NCBI GenBank assembly: GCA_033239005.1
Contig: BSQZ01000015.1
Span: forward strand, 4,552,001-4,616,000
DNA length: 64,000 nucleotides
Source: Lamellibrachia satsuma
Taxonomy: Eukaryota; Annelida; Polychaeta; Sabellida; Siboglinidae
Direction of reading: 5' to 3'
Shown: positions 10,838 to 23,051 of the stretch, one piece after another
Layout of the letters: each line of letters starts with the position of its first letter
Position numbering within the stretch: the first letter of the stretch is position 1
Translations under genes and position numbers: made by a program
The notes under the pieces: generated by a model
Seen by the model: the letters and a program-made list of their open reading frames with translations, nothing else
Told to the model about the DNA's origin: nothing
Databases searched by the model: none

Positions 10838-11211
10838 GTGGGTATGTGTGGGGGAAGTGTATGTGTGTGTGTTTGTGCGCGAGCGCGCCCCCGAGATTTA
10901 CGGTTTTTCCGCATACATTTTCCAATTTGTCATAATATATATTTGTGAATGTTGTTAGTAGTTTAGACCTCATATTATCTCAATTGACTCATTAATATAT
11001 CCCAGATATATATAATAAATCATTTCATGGAATCCGGTCTGTTGTTGAGTATGTATCACGGTTGACGGTGGACAGTGTCCTGTCGTCAATAGAAGTCGAT
11101 CTTCCAGCATCACACATCGCTGCTTCCTCTTCGTCTGCATTCTAAATCTACCTAATAATACATATATACACGGACACATACATATGTACACACATAGACA
11201 CACACACAGAA

Positions 11212-11245
<34 letters not shown>

Positions 11246-11325
11246 TCACCCACCCACCCACCCACCCACCCACCCATTCCCCGCACGCATGCACGCACGC
11301 ACGCACCCACACCCACACAGATCCT
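10707..11325 (+). mobile_element. Microsatellite-bounded element
   Basis: Left TG tract (10707-10880), core of about 300 bp, right ACAC/ACGC/CACC tract (11190-11325). Left and right tracts are reverse-complementary in character. No coding capacity. Confidence 0.6.
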
Positions 11326-11780
11326 TTCACTTTATTCCTGATGGATTTCTTCACATAGGTGGTTTTTACTGACCGCCAGTACAGGGTATCGTGGTTCACG
11401 CTAGGGTTGGGGCCTTAATGTGGGATTTAGGGTGGTCTAACCATGAAGTTCGGATTCCAAGAACTGTTCTGGAATGTTATCAACTTCACGAAATCAAGCA
11501 TCGTGTTCTGGTTCTGGGCGCCATCATCTACAGGTGTCCGGGCGTCACATTGGGTGCTGAGGAGCAATCGTGGGTTCCATTTGCCAATATGGTGTCGTGT
11601 TTAGTTTCGTAGGGTCATTGTGTAGTGTGGGCATAACCCTCGGGTCCCGAAGGCCATTATGGGGTTCCGTGGGCCTCCCTGGAGTATGGGCATCATGCCA
11701 AAGTGTATATGGCCATTATGGCGTACCAGGGGTCATTCTTCGGTTCACCGGATCTTTCCGGATTGTTTAATAATACACGA
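11326..11780 (+). repeat. Degenerate 'gamma' array
   Basis: GC-richer block with recurring CATTATGGGGTTCC-like cores, about 45-50 bp apart, following an ACAGGGTATCGTG landmark. Copies at 16.53-16.93, 31.85-32.26, 44.70-45.02, 56.69-57.08 and 62.2-62.62 kb. The short open frames through it follow the repeat period and are not called. Confidence 0.5.
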
Positions 11781-12766
11781 AAGGCATGCTACGCGCAAAG
11801 TGATACTGATTAGGCCCGTAGATAACGCTTATCATGAGAAGTGCACATTATACGCGTTACGAAACACTAACTTATCTGCCTGAGCGATCTAGCCTCGACT
11901 CCGATGTTCGTGTACGCTATAAACCATTCACCACATTAATGAGTGTTTCGCATCATCTGATAAGCGAATATGTTGAGAACGGGCTAACGCGAAGAGGGTG
12001 CGTGCAGTTTTTTGTGGTTGCAAAGTTGAACCGCCATAATTATGCACCACTTAAAAATGTTGCCTCCGATGCATGCAATGATAAATTGGATCTATTTATA
12101 TTCAATGTTTGGTTGAATAACGAACGTCGTCGAATTGAGATATATACGCCTTGAAGCACCGCCAATGTACGTATGAACATCGCTAGTACAGAAATGTCCC
12201 TTTCTGGTCTGTCGTTTTTCATTAAATTAAAACTTTTACTGGACATCTGATTCTTCTTCTGGTATGTTAAGAAAATATCGGATGTCATGCTGGAATCGTC
12301 ATGTTTTTCCGTATTTTATATTTTATATGTTATTTAATATCCATTGGTAATTCGTGTATAGACAGCTAGGCCTAAAGTTAAACTATATTTTAACTGTATT
12401 TTAATTATGTGTTTTAGATAAAGAAATATGTCAAGAATTTAATCAGTGTTTTACAAAGTGATTCTCGGTAAATCAGAACAGTGTACCGTGGACATATATG
12501 GAGGGTTGTTCTCGCAGACGCGTGCAAGATTTTCCTGCAATCAAACTGCATTTTGATTCCCAGTCGTTGCATTTTGATTTGACTAGCTCCAAATCCTTGT
12601 TTTCGATTTGATTGAAACCTCGGTCGAGGCGTGTCCGCTGGTTCGACCCTTTTGATTAATAACTGCTGTTCACATTAGCACCGTTTCGAGAGCGACGATT
12701 ATTGGTCAAAACCCGGAAGTTATCGATTTAATTACCTCGGGTGACACTGCCGCCGGTAGACTGTGT
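11781..12766. other. Unit spacer
   Basis: Contains one copy of the 48-bp motif that is expanded to six copies at 57229-57516. No gene seen. Confidence 0.55.
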
Positions 12767-12768
12767 AT

Positions 12769-12995
12769 AAAGCCCGCCATGCACATGCCGGTTCTTCAGT
12801 TGCCAACATGTTGGCGACTAATTTTTCAGTGGGCAAATCAAATGTAGTCGTTATGTGTATGTTCTCCACCGACAGTTGACAACACTTTTTGTGGACATCT
12901 GGCATTTGGTGACCTTCGGCCGATGGGTAGTTGCAACTATTCATCGGCAGACAAACTGTTGGCGTCTAAAAGACGGTATGTATATGGCGGGCTTA
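12769..12995. mobile_element. MITE-like inverted-repeat element
   Basis: About 227 bp with imperfect terminal inverted repeats of about 22 bp (left TAAAGCCCGCCATGCACATG, right end GTATATGGCGGGCTTA). The inner arms, around GTTGGCGAC, are also inverted. Five complete copies in the window, one per unit, plus one cut by the right edge. No coding capacity. Confidence 0.55.
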
Positions 12996-13640
12996 AGTGT
13001 GTCAACACCACTCTTTGATATACACTGATTAAGTCGTATAATTCCAATGCGCTGTATATACATATCTTACCCAGGTAGGCAATAGATAAAGTGGACGCGT
13101 TGTAGGCTGAAAGCGTCTGAGTATGACTTCAATGGCAAACGGTGGCAAATGATGGTTAATGTATACCCATATACCCATACATTTCCATTGTTACTAGTTA
13201 ACACTTTCTAGGCATATGTGGATATTAAAAAAACTCAAGGAAGACATTAAGATTATGTAGCCATGTTTTGGCAATATAAAATCGATATAATAATATTCAT
13301 GATTTATTGTTCACCATATCAATAACTTACGTCGGGGTGGGATTTGTTTCTTTAAACTCGAGTGGGTGCAACATAAGCACCGGACGGAGATAAACATAAA
13401 CCGTTATGTAATTGGTTTGCATAACCATAACATAACCTTCATATCACTTTTCATATAGCAGTATCATCGAATTTTACATATTGCCATCATTTTGCATTTT
13501 TAACATATTTATAACCATATAAGTGCCATTGTCTGGCACAAAGACGCACACCATCGCTCATACATCCACCCAATACACACTAACAATATATAACCACGTG
13601 GGCCAAACCCATACGTCAGAAGGTTATAGGGGTCTAAAGC
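12996..13640 (+). other. Unit spacer and beta-upstream block
   Basis: Includes the ACCACGTGGG motif near 13593. No gene seen. Confidence 0.5.
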
Positions 13641-13744
13641 TATAAAATATCACCTGGTAATCACTCAGATTTGAAGCACCCAGAGATGAAACGGTAGGGT
13701 TATCGCAATCAAGAATCCTCAAGATTGTAATCTGAAACATGAAG
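13641..13744 (+). promoter_or_regulatory. Beta module with intact TATA and ATGAAG exon-1-like end
   Basis: TATAAA at 13641-13646, initiator-like TCAGAT at 13665, and ATG AAG at 13739-13744 directly before a GTAACT donor. It is homologous in layout and partly in sequence to the IL-17 promoter/exon-1 region, but the TATA-to-initiator distance is 26 nt. No exon 2 was recognised in the next 1 kb. Confidence 0.45.
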
Positions 13745-14781
13745 GTAACTCACGTTTACTTTCGGTTTTCTCTAAAGGGAAGGTACAACGATTTTCATTG
13801 GTTAAAATGATACGTAGTTACTTGGGGAGTTCGATGAATTAAAATGCCCCAATTCTCTTGCCATAGTATATTTACTGTCCTAGAGTAACCGCGATTATCC
13901 AGGCTCCGCGCTGCGGCGCCACCGTTATGCGGACACATCTTCGCCTGGATGTTAATTGGAGTTTTCATTGTGACGGAAATTATGAATCAGAATCTGGGAG
14001 TATACGTAATTAGCTAACTACGATGTCATCCAGGCATTTAACTAATTCATAAAATAAGAGTTAACTTTTATCAGTTGATACGATGCAATTCGAAATAATT
14101 ATCAACTGTCATTATATTGTCTCAACTCTCCGACTGAAAAGTTAAATCAGGCAAAAAAGTGTTTAGTTTATCTCTCGATAATGAAGCTGATTGGCTGTTG
14201 GCACTTCATGGGAACGCCTACACAAAATGGCGACCGACTCTCTTCTCGGCAGATTTACGAAGCCGAGCGAGAATCGGATAAGCGAGACTAGTCTTAGACA
14301 GGATCTACATATGTCGTAAAACTAGAATGTTTTATTTGTTCGTCAAATCGTGTATTTTCGAAAATATTTCGTGAAGATAGTAATAATAGTAGGGTCCTAC
14401 ATCTTATGTATATATTATTATTATCATTAAACAACCGAGATGTTAATTATGAATGCTAATAAATTCAGTGTTGGAATGTCGTTAAATTAATCAGTGAAAA
14501 TCATTGTACTTTCATTTTAAAGTACTGGAGACACTGCGGTCGGACTGAAGGGTCTTGTGACGCGGGGCGCCTGGTATAACGAACGTTCCTCGGAAATCGT
14601 AGCTAGTGGATCTGCAATCACAAATAGTTTATTTCTGGCCACTTATAACTGTATAAAAGTGAACATCTTCACCTCTTATCGAGTGATGTAGACATATATC
14701 TGCTGTTTACAAACATATTAAAGTTACACATTTAGTAAATTAAAGAAGAAGAAATACGACTAATTAGAAAATAAATTATTG
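13745..14781. other. Unit spacer with CCAAT/ATGGCG/hairpin block
   Basis: Around 14189-14276 lie GATTGGCTG (an inverted CCAAT box), AAAATGGCGACC (YY1-like) and a 42-bp hairpin (arms CGACTCTC...CTCGGC and GCCGAG...GAGAATCG). The same block recurs near 19.65, 33.86, 47.04 and 59.83 kb. The frame starting at its ATG is open for 55-65 codons in some copies only. No gene called. Confidence 0.45.
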
Positions 14782-15290
14782 TTAAAGGATATCGTCAATA
14801 GGATATATTTCCTATATCGTTCAAGGACATCGTCAATAGGATATATTTCCTATATATTAAAGTACATCGTCTATAGGATATATTTCCCATATTGTTGGTA
14901 GCGCTGGTATTCCCCATAGAAACCCGGTAGTACTCTGTAAGCCCAGTAGTAGGACCTACGCCCTGTACAACGAGCTAGTATTACCTGTGCAAACTCCCTA
15001 ATACTTATTCGGTTAACCAGTGAGTATTCCCTGTACGAAACCGGTAGTACGACCTATTCCCCACATTACTGAGCCAACAATCCCTGGTTGAAACCTTCAG
15101 TAATATTATTATTATGTACTACCTGTGTCAGATCGCCAACAGTTCCACACAAACCCGGTAGAACTCCATGTGATGGTCGGTAGGTTGTCTCCGCACAAGC
15201 CTGCTAGTAGTCTATGTGTTTGGACAACCAGTATTTCCGCATAAGCCCGATAGTATATTCCATGCGTTAGCCCGTCAATTTTCCATGTGT
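14782..15290 (+). repeat. 38-bp minisatellite (3 units) and CCGGTAGTA array
   Basis: Three 38-bp units (14782-14895), the degenerate array after them. Here the array leads to a truncated promoter block and no IL-17 gene follows. Confidence 0.75.
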
Positions 15291-15724
15291 CTGCTTGCCA
15301 AATTTTATCAAAGTGTCCCGTTTCATTAGAGAAATCAAAGAAAGTGACTGCAAATTGAATAACCATGACGCCAGCGAGAAACGTGATGAACGAAGTAAAG
15401 ATGTTTAACCGGAAAAAACCGTCAGTGTTGTAGAACACCAGGTTTGCAAAGACCAGCAGCGCATCCAGGGGGATCTTGGGGTGTCAATACCCCCTAGGGT
15501 ACGGATGGGGTATTAGGACCGTGTTTCCGTGGCAAATATTACGGTAAAGGAACACGTATATAGGCCTACATCGGAACTAGTGTCAATGTAAAGACTGAAG
15601 TATTAGCAGCCGGCTAACATTAACCCTTATGTAAATAGAACGACACGTGTCGCCCCTCCCCCGGTTGGTAAGCAAAATGACACATGCTTACGACTACCCC
15701 TGCCAACAAGCCTAGATCCTTTAC

Positions 15725-15726
<2 letters not shown>
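15291..15726. other. Truncated IL-17 upstream block and unique spacer
   Basis: The conserved IL-17 upstream block runs to about 15450, then breaks into unrelated sequence without TATA box or exon 1. The rest, to the TG tract, is shared only with 61.05-61.32 kb. No gene seen. Confidence 0.5.
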
Positions 15727-15804
<78 letters not shown>

Positions 15805-16230
15805 TGTGTAAGGGGAAGTGTATGTGTGTGTGTGTGCGCGCGCGCCCGAGTTTTAGGGTTTTTCCGCATACATTTTCCAATTTTGTCATAATATATATTT
15901 GTGAATGTTGTTAGTAGTTTAGACCTGATATTATCTCAATTGACTAATAAACGTATTCCAGATATTATCTATTGTATTTGTTTGTTAATGTGGAATGGAT
16001 GAATAAATAATTTCATGGAATCCGGATTGTTGTTGAGTATATATGGATTGACCTATATGGTTCTTCCTCTTCTTCATTATAAATCTATCTAAATATACAT
16101 ATATACATAGACGCCTACATAATATGTACATAATATGTACACACATAGACACAAGCGCACAAACACGCACGCGCGCGGACGTACTCAGAGACATACACAC
16201 ACGGACACGCACACGCACGCGCACACAATC
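15727..16230 (+). mobile_element. Microsatellite-bounded element
   Basis: TG tract 15727-15845, core of about 295 bp, CA/ACGC tract to about 16230. Its left flank differs from that of the copies following IL-17 genes, which places the element edge at the TG tract itself. Confidence 0.6.
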
Positions 16231-18382
16231 ATGTCCACCACATTGTTAACTATTACAAATTGTTAACTTTTACATGTGTTTTATACATAATTCGTGTATC
16301 AACATGTATAGAAACAACAAAATACATTTACATAACCACAGTCTAATCACGTTCAAATCCCATTTAAACACATGGTGTACGCTTAGCTTTTAGCGAAGCC
16401 GACTTTCTCTGGTAGGCTTAATTTAACTAATTCTTCCGACCGCTGATTCGATGCCTAGTCGTATGTAAAGGTTAACTTCCCCGTAATATCCCACTAAAAT
16501 GTCATCAAAACATCGGTGGTGTTCCTGACCGCCAGTACAGGGTATCATGTGTCACCCTAGTGTTGGGGCCTTAATGTAGGATTTTGGGGGCAATCTGGGG
16601 TCCGATCATGATGTTCGGTTTCCAAGAACTATTCTGGAATTCTATCAACTACAAGAAATCAAGCATCATGTTCGAGTTCCGGGAGCCATCAACTACTGGT
16701 ATTCGGGCGTCACATTGGGTGCTGAGGACCAATCTTGGGTTCCTGTGGCCAATATGGTGTCGTAGTCAGTTTCGTAGGGTCATTATATATTCTGGGCATA
16801 ACGCTCTGGTCCCGAGGACCATTCTTGGGTTCCGTGGGACTCTCTGGAGTCTGGGCATTAAGCCAGAGTGTCGATGGCCATTATGGCGTACCAGGGGTCA
16901 TTCTGCGGTTCACCAGACCTTTCCGTATTGTTTAACACGAAAGGCACGCAACCGGATAATGATTAGGCCCCTAGGTCACGCTTATCGCGAGAAGTGCACA
17001 TTGAACGCGTTACCAAACACTAACTTATCTGCCTGAGCTATATCGCCTCGACTCCGATGTTTGTGTACACTATGAACCATTGTAATGAATATTTCGGATC
17101 ATCTGATAAGCGAATGTGTGGAGAATCGGCTAACGCGACAATGGTCATGCAGTTAAAGGTGCTTAATCAATTCGAGTTTTTGCTAGTCTCATTTCAAATT
17201 AAGTTTGTGAAAAACCAAACCTACATAATATCCACTACAACATGTTAGCTCGTTTGTGCAACCTTTGTATGTAGTTTCTGTGAAATCATCAGACAAACTA
17301 TAAAATTAGTTAATGCTTGTTCAAGTTTTTACTGAAGTGAAAATCAAAATGCTGAAAAATCACGATTTTGTTCCTTGGTGAAATTTCGTAACTTTGTCAG
17401 GCGACCGACGAGAGGATGGATGTCACGCCCGTGATCAGAATTGACCCACACAGTGTTTGTTTACCATTTTGGATATCCACTATTTTGATCCTTACCAGAT
17501 CTAACGACTAAAGTCAATTCTTTTGATGATTTGAAAAAAATAGGCATTTTTTTTATTAAATCGAATGCGGATGTTACACAAACTATTCACACACTACATA
17601 TTTGGACACCAATGAACCGGATTTGCTATGATAGGCTAAATCAGTTGAGGAAGCAGTTTTAATTTTGGTTACAAATTCAAACCGCCAGCATTCTAAACCT
17701 TTTCAAAATTCAGGCGCCGATACATGCATTGATTGATTGGGTCTATGTATATTCAATGTTTGGTTGAATAAAGAGGCGTCGCCGAATTGAAACATATACG
17801 ACTTGAACCACCACCAGTGTACGCATGAACATCACTAGTACAGAAATACTCCTTTCTGACGTGTCGTTTTTTTATTAAATTAGAAGTTTTACTTGACATC
17901 CGATTCTTTTGGTATGTCAAGAAAATATCATTTGAACATAAATACCGGGCTGGAATCGTCATATTTTACCCATATTTTATATGTTATTCAGCATACATTG
18001 GCACTTCATATAAATGCGGCTAGGCCTACCATTAAACTATATTTTAATTATGTGTTTTATATAAAGAAATATGCCAAGAATTAAATTAGTGTTTTCCGGA
18101 GAGATTCTCGGTAAATGAAAACAGTGTGCCATGGACCCATATGGCGGGTTGTTCTCGCAGACGCGTACAACATTTTCCTCCAATCAAACTGCATTTTTAT
18201 TCCCAGTAGTTGCATTTTGATTTGACTAATTAGGCCAAAAACTAGTTCCAATTCCTTGTTTTCGATTTGATCGAACCTCAGTCAAGGCGTGTCCCCTGAT
18301 CGACCCTTTTGATTAATAACTGCTGTTCACATTAGCACCATTTCGAGAGCGACGATTATTGGTCAAAACCAAAAGTTATCGA
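16231..18382. other. Unit spacer including gamma array
   Basis: Gamma array at about 16.53-16.93 kb; otherwise AT-rich spacer nearly identical to 61.9-63.98 kb. No gene seen. Confidence 0.5.
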
Positions 18383-18609
18383 TTAGCCCGCCATACACAT
18401 ACCGGTTCTTCAGTTGCCAATATATTAGCGACTAGCTTTTGGGTTGGCAACTCAAATGTAGTCGTTATGTGTATGTTCTCCACCAACAGTTGACAACACT
18501 TTTTGTGGACATCTGGCATCTGGTGACGTTCGGCCGATCGGTAGTTGCAACTATTCGTCGGCAGACAAACTGTTGGCGACTAAAAGACGGTATGTATATG
18601 GCGGGGTTA
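18383..18609. mobile_element. MITE-like inverted-repeat element
   Basis: Second copy of the 227-bp element. Left end TTAGCCCGCCATACACATAC, right end TATGGCGGGGTTA. Confidence 0.55.
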
Positions 18610-20224
18610 AGTGTGTCAACACTACTCTTTTCCCGACACTGATTAAGCCGTGTAATCAACTGTGTAATATCCACTGCCCTTTATGTACAAAAATTATCCA
18701 GGTAGGCAATCGATAAAGTGGACGTGTTATAGGCCGAAATCTTCATGATTTGTTTATCACCATATCAATAATGTACCTCGAGGGTGGGATTTGTTTTTAT
18801 AAACTCGAGTGGGTGCAACATAACCACCGGACGAAGATAACCATTCCCCGTAATGTAATTTGTTTACATAACCATATCCTTCATATCCCTTTTCATATTG
18901 CGATATCATCGAATTTTACGCTTACGTCGTTACATATTGCCATCATTTTGCATTTTAACATATTTTATAACTGCCATTGTCTGACACAAAGAGGGACACC
19001 CCCGCTCATACATCCACCAAATACACACTAACAATATATAACCACGTGGGCCATACCCGTACGTCATACGGTTATAGGGGTCAAATGCTATAACATTTCT
19101 GCTGGTAATCACTTAGACTTGAAGTACCTTCCTTTCTCTAAAAGGAAGGTACAACGATTTTCATTGGTTAACTGATACGTAGCGAGATGGGGAGTCCGAT
19201 TAATTAAAACGCTCCAATTCTCTTAATTTATTGGTCTTAAAGTACATATATAAATTAACAACGTTATACTTAATTTTTAAAATATGTATTGACATAGTAT
19301 ATTTACTGTCCTAGAGTAGTCTCGATTATCCAGGTTCCGCGCTGTGACGCCACCGTTTGCCTGGATGCTAATTGGGGTTTTCATTGTGACGGAAATTATG
19401 AATCAGAATTTGGGCGTATACATAATTAACTAATCAAGATGTCATCCGGGCAGTTGAATAATTAATAAAAATAAAAGTTAACTTTTATCAGTTGATATGA
19501 TGCAATTCGAAATAATTTTAAACCTTGATTATGTTGACTCAACTCACCGTTTGAAAAAGTTAAATCAGGCAAAAAAGTGTTCAGTGTAACATCTCGGATA
19601 ATGATACTGATTGGCTGTTGGCGCTTCATGGTAACGCCTACAAAAAAATGGCGACCGACTCTCTTCTCGGCGGATTCACGAAGCCGAGCGACAGTCGGAT
19701 AAGCGAGTCTTGTCCTAGAGCAGGATCTACATATGTCGTAAAACTAGAATGTTTTATTTTATCGTCAAATCGTGCATTTTCGAAAATATTTCGAGACGAT
19801 AGTCATAGTAGTAGGGGCCTATATCTTATGTATATATTATTATTATTAACCAACCGAGACATTCATTATAAATACTAATAAATTCAGTGTCGCAGTCGTT
19901 CAATTAATCAGTGAAAAACGTTGTGCTTTCATTTTAAAGTACTGGAGATACTGGGTTCGGATTGTCGTGACGCGGGGCGCCTGGTTTAACGAACGTTCCC
20001 CGCAAATCATAGCTAGTGGATCTGCAATCACAAATAGTTTATTGCTGGCCACTTATAACTGTATAAAAGTGAACATCTTCACCTCTTATCGCGTGATTTA
20101 TTTACGATAAAGGAAGTACGAGAAAACGATAAACATATCTGCTGTTTACAAACTATTTATTTATAATACAGCAAATTAAAAACACAAGAAGAAGAAATAC
20201 GACTAATTATAAAATCAATTATCG
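18610..20224. other. Unit spacer with beta remnant and hairpin block
   Basis: Beta-upstream block 18.72-19.09 kb. The beta module is cut off just after its initiator (about 19130), so the exon-1-like end is lost. CCAAT/ATGGCG/hairpin block at 19.61-19.70 kb. No gene called. Confidence 0.5.
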
Positions 20225-20645
20225 TTAAAGGACGTCGTCAATAGGATATATTTCCTATATCGTTAAAGGACATCGTCTATGGGATATATTTCCTATATCG
20301 TTAAAGGACATCGTCTATAGGATATATTTCCTATATCGTTGAAGGACATCGTCTATGGGATATATTTCGTATATCGTTAAAGGACATCGTCTATGGGATA
20401 TATTTCCTATATCGTTAAAGGACATCGCCTATAGGATATATTTCCTATACCGTTAAAGGACATCGTCTATAGGATATATTTCCTATATCGTTAAAGGACA
20501 TCGTCAATAGGATATATTTCCTATATCGTTAAAGGACATCGTCTATAGGATATATTTCCCATATCGTTGGTAGCGCTGGTATTTCCTGCGGAAACCCGGT
20601 AGTACTCTGTAAGCCCAGTAGTAGGTACTACGCCCTGTACAACGA
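20225..20645 (+). repeat. 38-bp minisatellite, nine units
   Basis: Exactly nine 38-bp units (20225-20566), then 80 bp of CCGGTAGTA array. Each unit holds a TATAGGA/TCCTATA inverted repeat with a 6-base loop. Units differ at a few fixed positions (for example TATAGGA versus TATGGGA). Confidence 0.9.
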
Positions 20646-20648
20646 GCT

Positions 20649-20782
20649 TTACTAACCCGAAACGAGAGAAACACTGTTCTCACTAGAAGCTCCCAGGATT
20701 AACACAGGCGAACAGAGTAAAATCATTACGTAGTCGGGGATCGTCGAATATTACGAACAGCAGCATGAAGGTAATTACCAAG
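20649..20782 (+). pseudogene. Displaced IL-17 exon 1 (unit 1), promoter lost
   Basis: Matches the IL-17 5'UTR from just after the initiator through ATG AAG (20765-20770) and the GTAATT donor. The TATA box and initiator are missing: the block is joined straight to the array. A hAT relic begins 12 bp into the intron. The matching exon 2 (23052 onward) has lost its acceptor, so no product is expected. Confidence 0.7.
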
Positions 20783-21438
20783 GCTGTAACAAGTGGAATT
20801 TTTTTCTAATTTAGTAAAAGTAGATCTTGAAAAATCTACTCAAGTAGAAGTAAAAGTACCCCCCCCCAAATTTACTTGAGTAAAAGTAGAAAGTAAAAAT
20901 GTCTACTCTACTTTCTACTAGACCACGACTCACGCACGCAGTAGCTTAAAGACGAGGCCTGCTGCACTAAACAGACCCTCGCATGCTGCACTGGCAGGCA
21001 GAGCAGTGTTCAGTTCGACAAACAGGGTGCATAGACAAATACCCTGAGTCATCCGACAGATGACGCTCCGGCTGTCCGAACATGGGCGCGCGCCGCTTAT
21101 TCCTGGCGAAGAACTCGTCCTCGCTGGCGGGCGAGGAGCTGTCAGATGGGTCGTCCATATCAGGCAGCCTCTGCTCCGCGGTCAATTTTCAATTAGCGAA
21201 TCAGAAGACAGATTACTGATTTACGCGCAGAGATTTCCGCGCTTAGTGTGCATGCCGTTTCTGTCTGCAGCGGAATAATCATGCATCGGAAAAAATCAAA
21301 CGCCAGGTGTCGGTACTTCGTTACATTTACAAAAGTAACATGTAATTCTATTTCGTTACAAGTACAATTAGATCCATAAAAATCTACTTCGTTACAAGTA
21401 GTAAGTAAAAAAACTACTAAAGTAAAGTAACGAATTAG
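20783..21438 (-). mobile_element. hAT transposon relic (unit 1)
   Basis: Ends are rich in GTAAAAGTAGA- and CGTTACAAGTA-type subterminal repeats. On the minus strand, about 21185-20967 encodes an acidic Ser-rich stretch (SDSSSPASEDEFFARNKRR). Beyond a frameshift, about 21035-20945 gives TALPASAACEGLFSAAGLVF, which matches the hAT C-terminal dimerisation region (LPASAACERLFSAAG type). It lacks the catalytic core and is non-autonomous. It is inserted in the intron of the displaced exon 1. Confidence 0.75.
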
Positions 21439-21464
21439 ATATGTGCGTGTGCGTGTTTATGTGA

Positions 21465-21510
<46 letters not shown>

Positions 21511-21905
21511 ATGTGTGTTTGTGTGTGTGTGTGCGCGCGCGCGCGCCCGAGTTCAGGGTTTTTTCGGAGAGATTTTGCAATTTTGTCATAATATATATTT
21601 ATGAATGTTGTTAGCAGTTTAGACTTCATATTATCTCAGTTGACTCATTAATATATCCCAGATATTACCTGTTGTATATGTTGTTATTTGTCTGCAATAA
21701 ATGGATGAATAAATAATTTCATGGAATCCGGTCTGTTGTTGAGTATATATCACGGTTGATGGTGGACATTGTCCTGTCGTCAATAGAAGTCGATCTTCCA
21801 GCATCACACATCGCTGCTTCCTGTTCGTCTGCATTCTAAATCTACCTAATAATACATATATACACGGACACATACATATGTACACACAAAGACACACACA
21901 CAGAA

Positions 21906-21956
<51 letters not shown>

Positions 21957-22227
21957 GGCCCGCACGCACGCCCGCCCGCCCGCCCGCCCGCCCGCCCGCC
22001 CGCCCGCCCGCCCGCCCGCCCGCCCGCCCGCCCGCCCGCCCGCCCGCCCGCCCGCCCGCCCGCCCGCCCGCCCGCCCGCCCGCCCGCCCGCCCGCCCGCC
22101 CGCCCGCCCGCCCGCCCGCCCGCCCGCCCGCCCGCCCGCCCGCCCGCCCGCCCGCCCGCCCGCCCGCCCGCCCGCCCGCCCGCCCGCCCGCCCGCCCGCC
22201 CGCCCGCCCGCCCGCCCGCCCGCCCGG
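21439..22227 (+). mobile_element. Microsatellite-bounded element with CCCG-expanded right end
   Basis: TG/GCGT tract 21439-21547, core of about 340 bp, ACGC tract 21900-21969, then a CCCG tetranucleotide tract to 22227. Left flank is hAT DNA; right flank is the IL-17 upstream array. Confidence 0.65.
21970..22227. repeat. (CCCG)n tetranucleotide, about 64 units
   Basis: A perfect tract following an ACGC repeat, consistent with A-to-C conversion of the motif and then expansion. The minus strand is (GGGC)n: runs of three G separated by one base for over 250 bp, a textbook G-quadruplex-forming design. CCCG expansion appears nowhere else in the window. Confidence 0.95.
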
Positions 22228-23051
22228 CTTTCTCTAAAAGGGAAGGTACCGTTCCCGCACAAACCCGGTAGTGCTCCGTGTTATAGTCGGCGGGTTATTT
22301 GCGCACAAACCTGCTAGTATAGTCTGTGTGTTTGGCCAGCCAGTATTTTCGCATAAGATCGGTAGTATACTCCATGCGCTAACCCGCCAATTTTCCATGT
22401 GTCCTGTTTGCCAATTTTTTTCAAAGCGTCCCGTTTCATTGGAGAAACCAAACTTAGCGACAGCAAATTAAATTAACCACGACGACAACGAGAAACACGA
22501 TGAACCAAATAAATGTGCTTAATCGGATAAACGTCATTGTTGGGTTGAACACCAGGTTTATAAAGACACACACTGCTTTGTTTAAGACTGCCATCCCATT
22601 CACTGATAGTTCTGTAATAACGCGCGAGTCAAGCGAACCGTTCTCGACTACGGGAAGTAGCGTGGCGCCGGGGGACGGATTCACGGTTAACAGGTTCCTG
22701 CTAGGGGAAACACGGCAGTTATATTTAGTAACATTTACCATAGCTGGGGTTAGAATATCATAATATTAAAATTACATTGACAATGAACGCCCGGCTCTGA
22801 CATACGAACTGTTTCCCCGGATATTGTAAATACCTGTAGTAAGTATTTTACAGTCAATGGTATCAACGGCCCTTGTTCGTAGACGGCTCATTTAAAACTA
22901 ATTCTTCATTACATTTTAGGTCAATGCTTCTACCTGACACGCGGTGTTACTCGGGCTTTGTCTAAACAGATTTTTCCAATCTTTCGCAGCTTCAGCCCCA
23001 TTTTTACCTTTGACTCCCCCAGCGTTTGGCCAGGACTTGGAGAGATCCCCA
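22228..23051 (+). other. IL-17 upstream block without core promoter, and intron remnant
   Basis: Array 22240-22410 and the conserved upstream block to about 22756. There the TATAAA region is replaced by a TATCATAATATT sequence and joins directly to intron sequence, so TATA, initiator and exon 1 are deleted. The copies at 36.77 and 49.97 kb share this junction. Confidence 0.65.

Noticed and set aside
10645..10973. Long open frames of alternating Cys/Val, His/Thr, Tyr/Ile or Arg/Pro/Ala residues across simple repeats (also at 24.2-25.0, 28.2-28.8, 44.1, 49.0, 55.8 and 61.3 kb, and in the TA and CCCG tracts)
   Set aside because: A two- or four-base repeat has no stop in several frames. The frames follow the repeat and end at its edges.
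20225..20566. CRISPR-like array of nine 38-bp repeats
   Set aside because: Units are contiguous with no spacers and the context is an animal genome. It is a minisatellite.
21060..21278. Plus-strand 72-codon frame over the hAT relic
   Set aside because: The minus strand carries the transposase-like residues; this is the complementary shadow.
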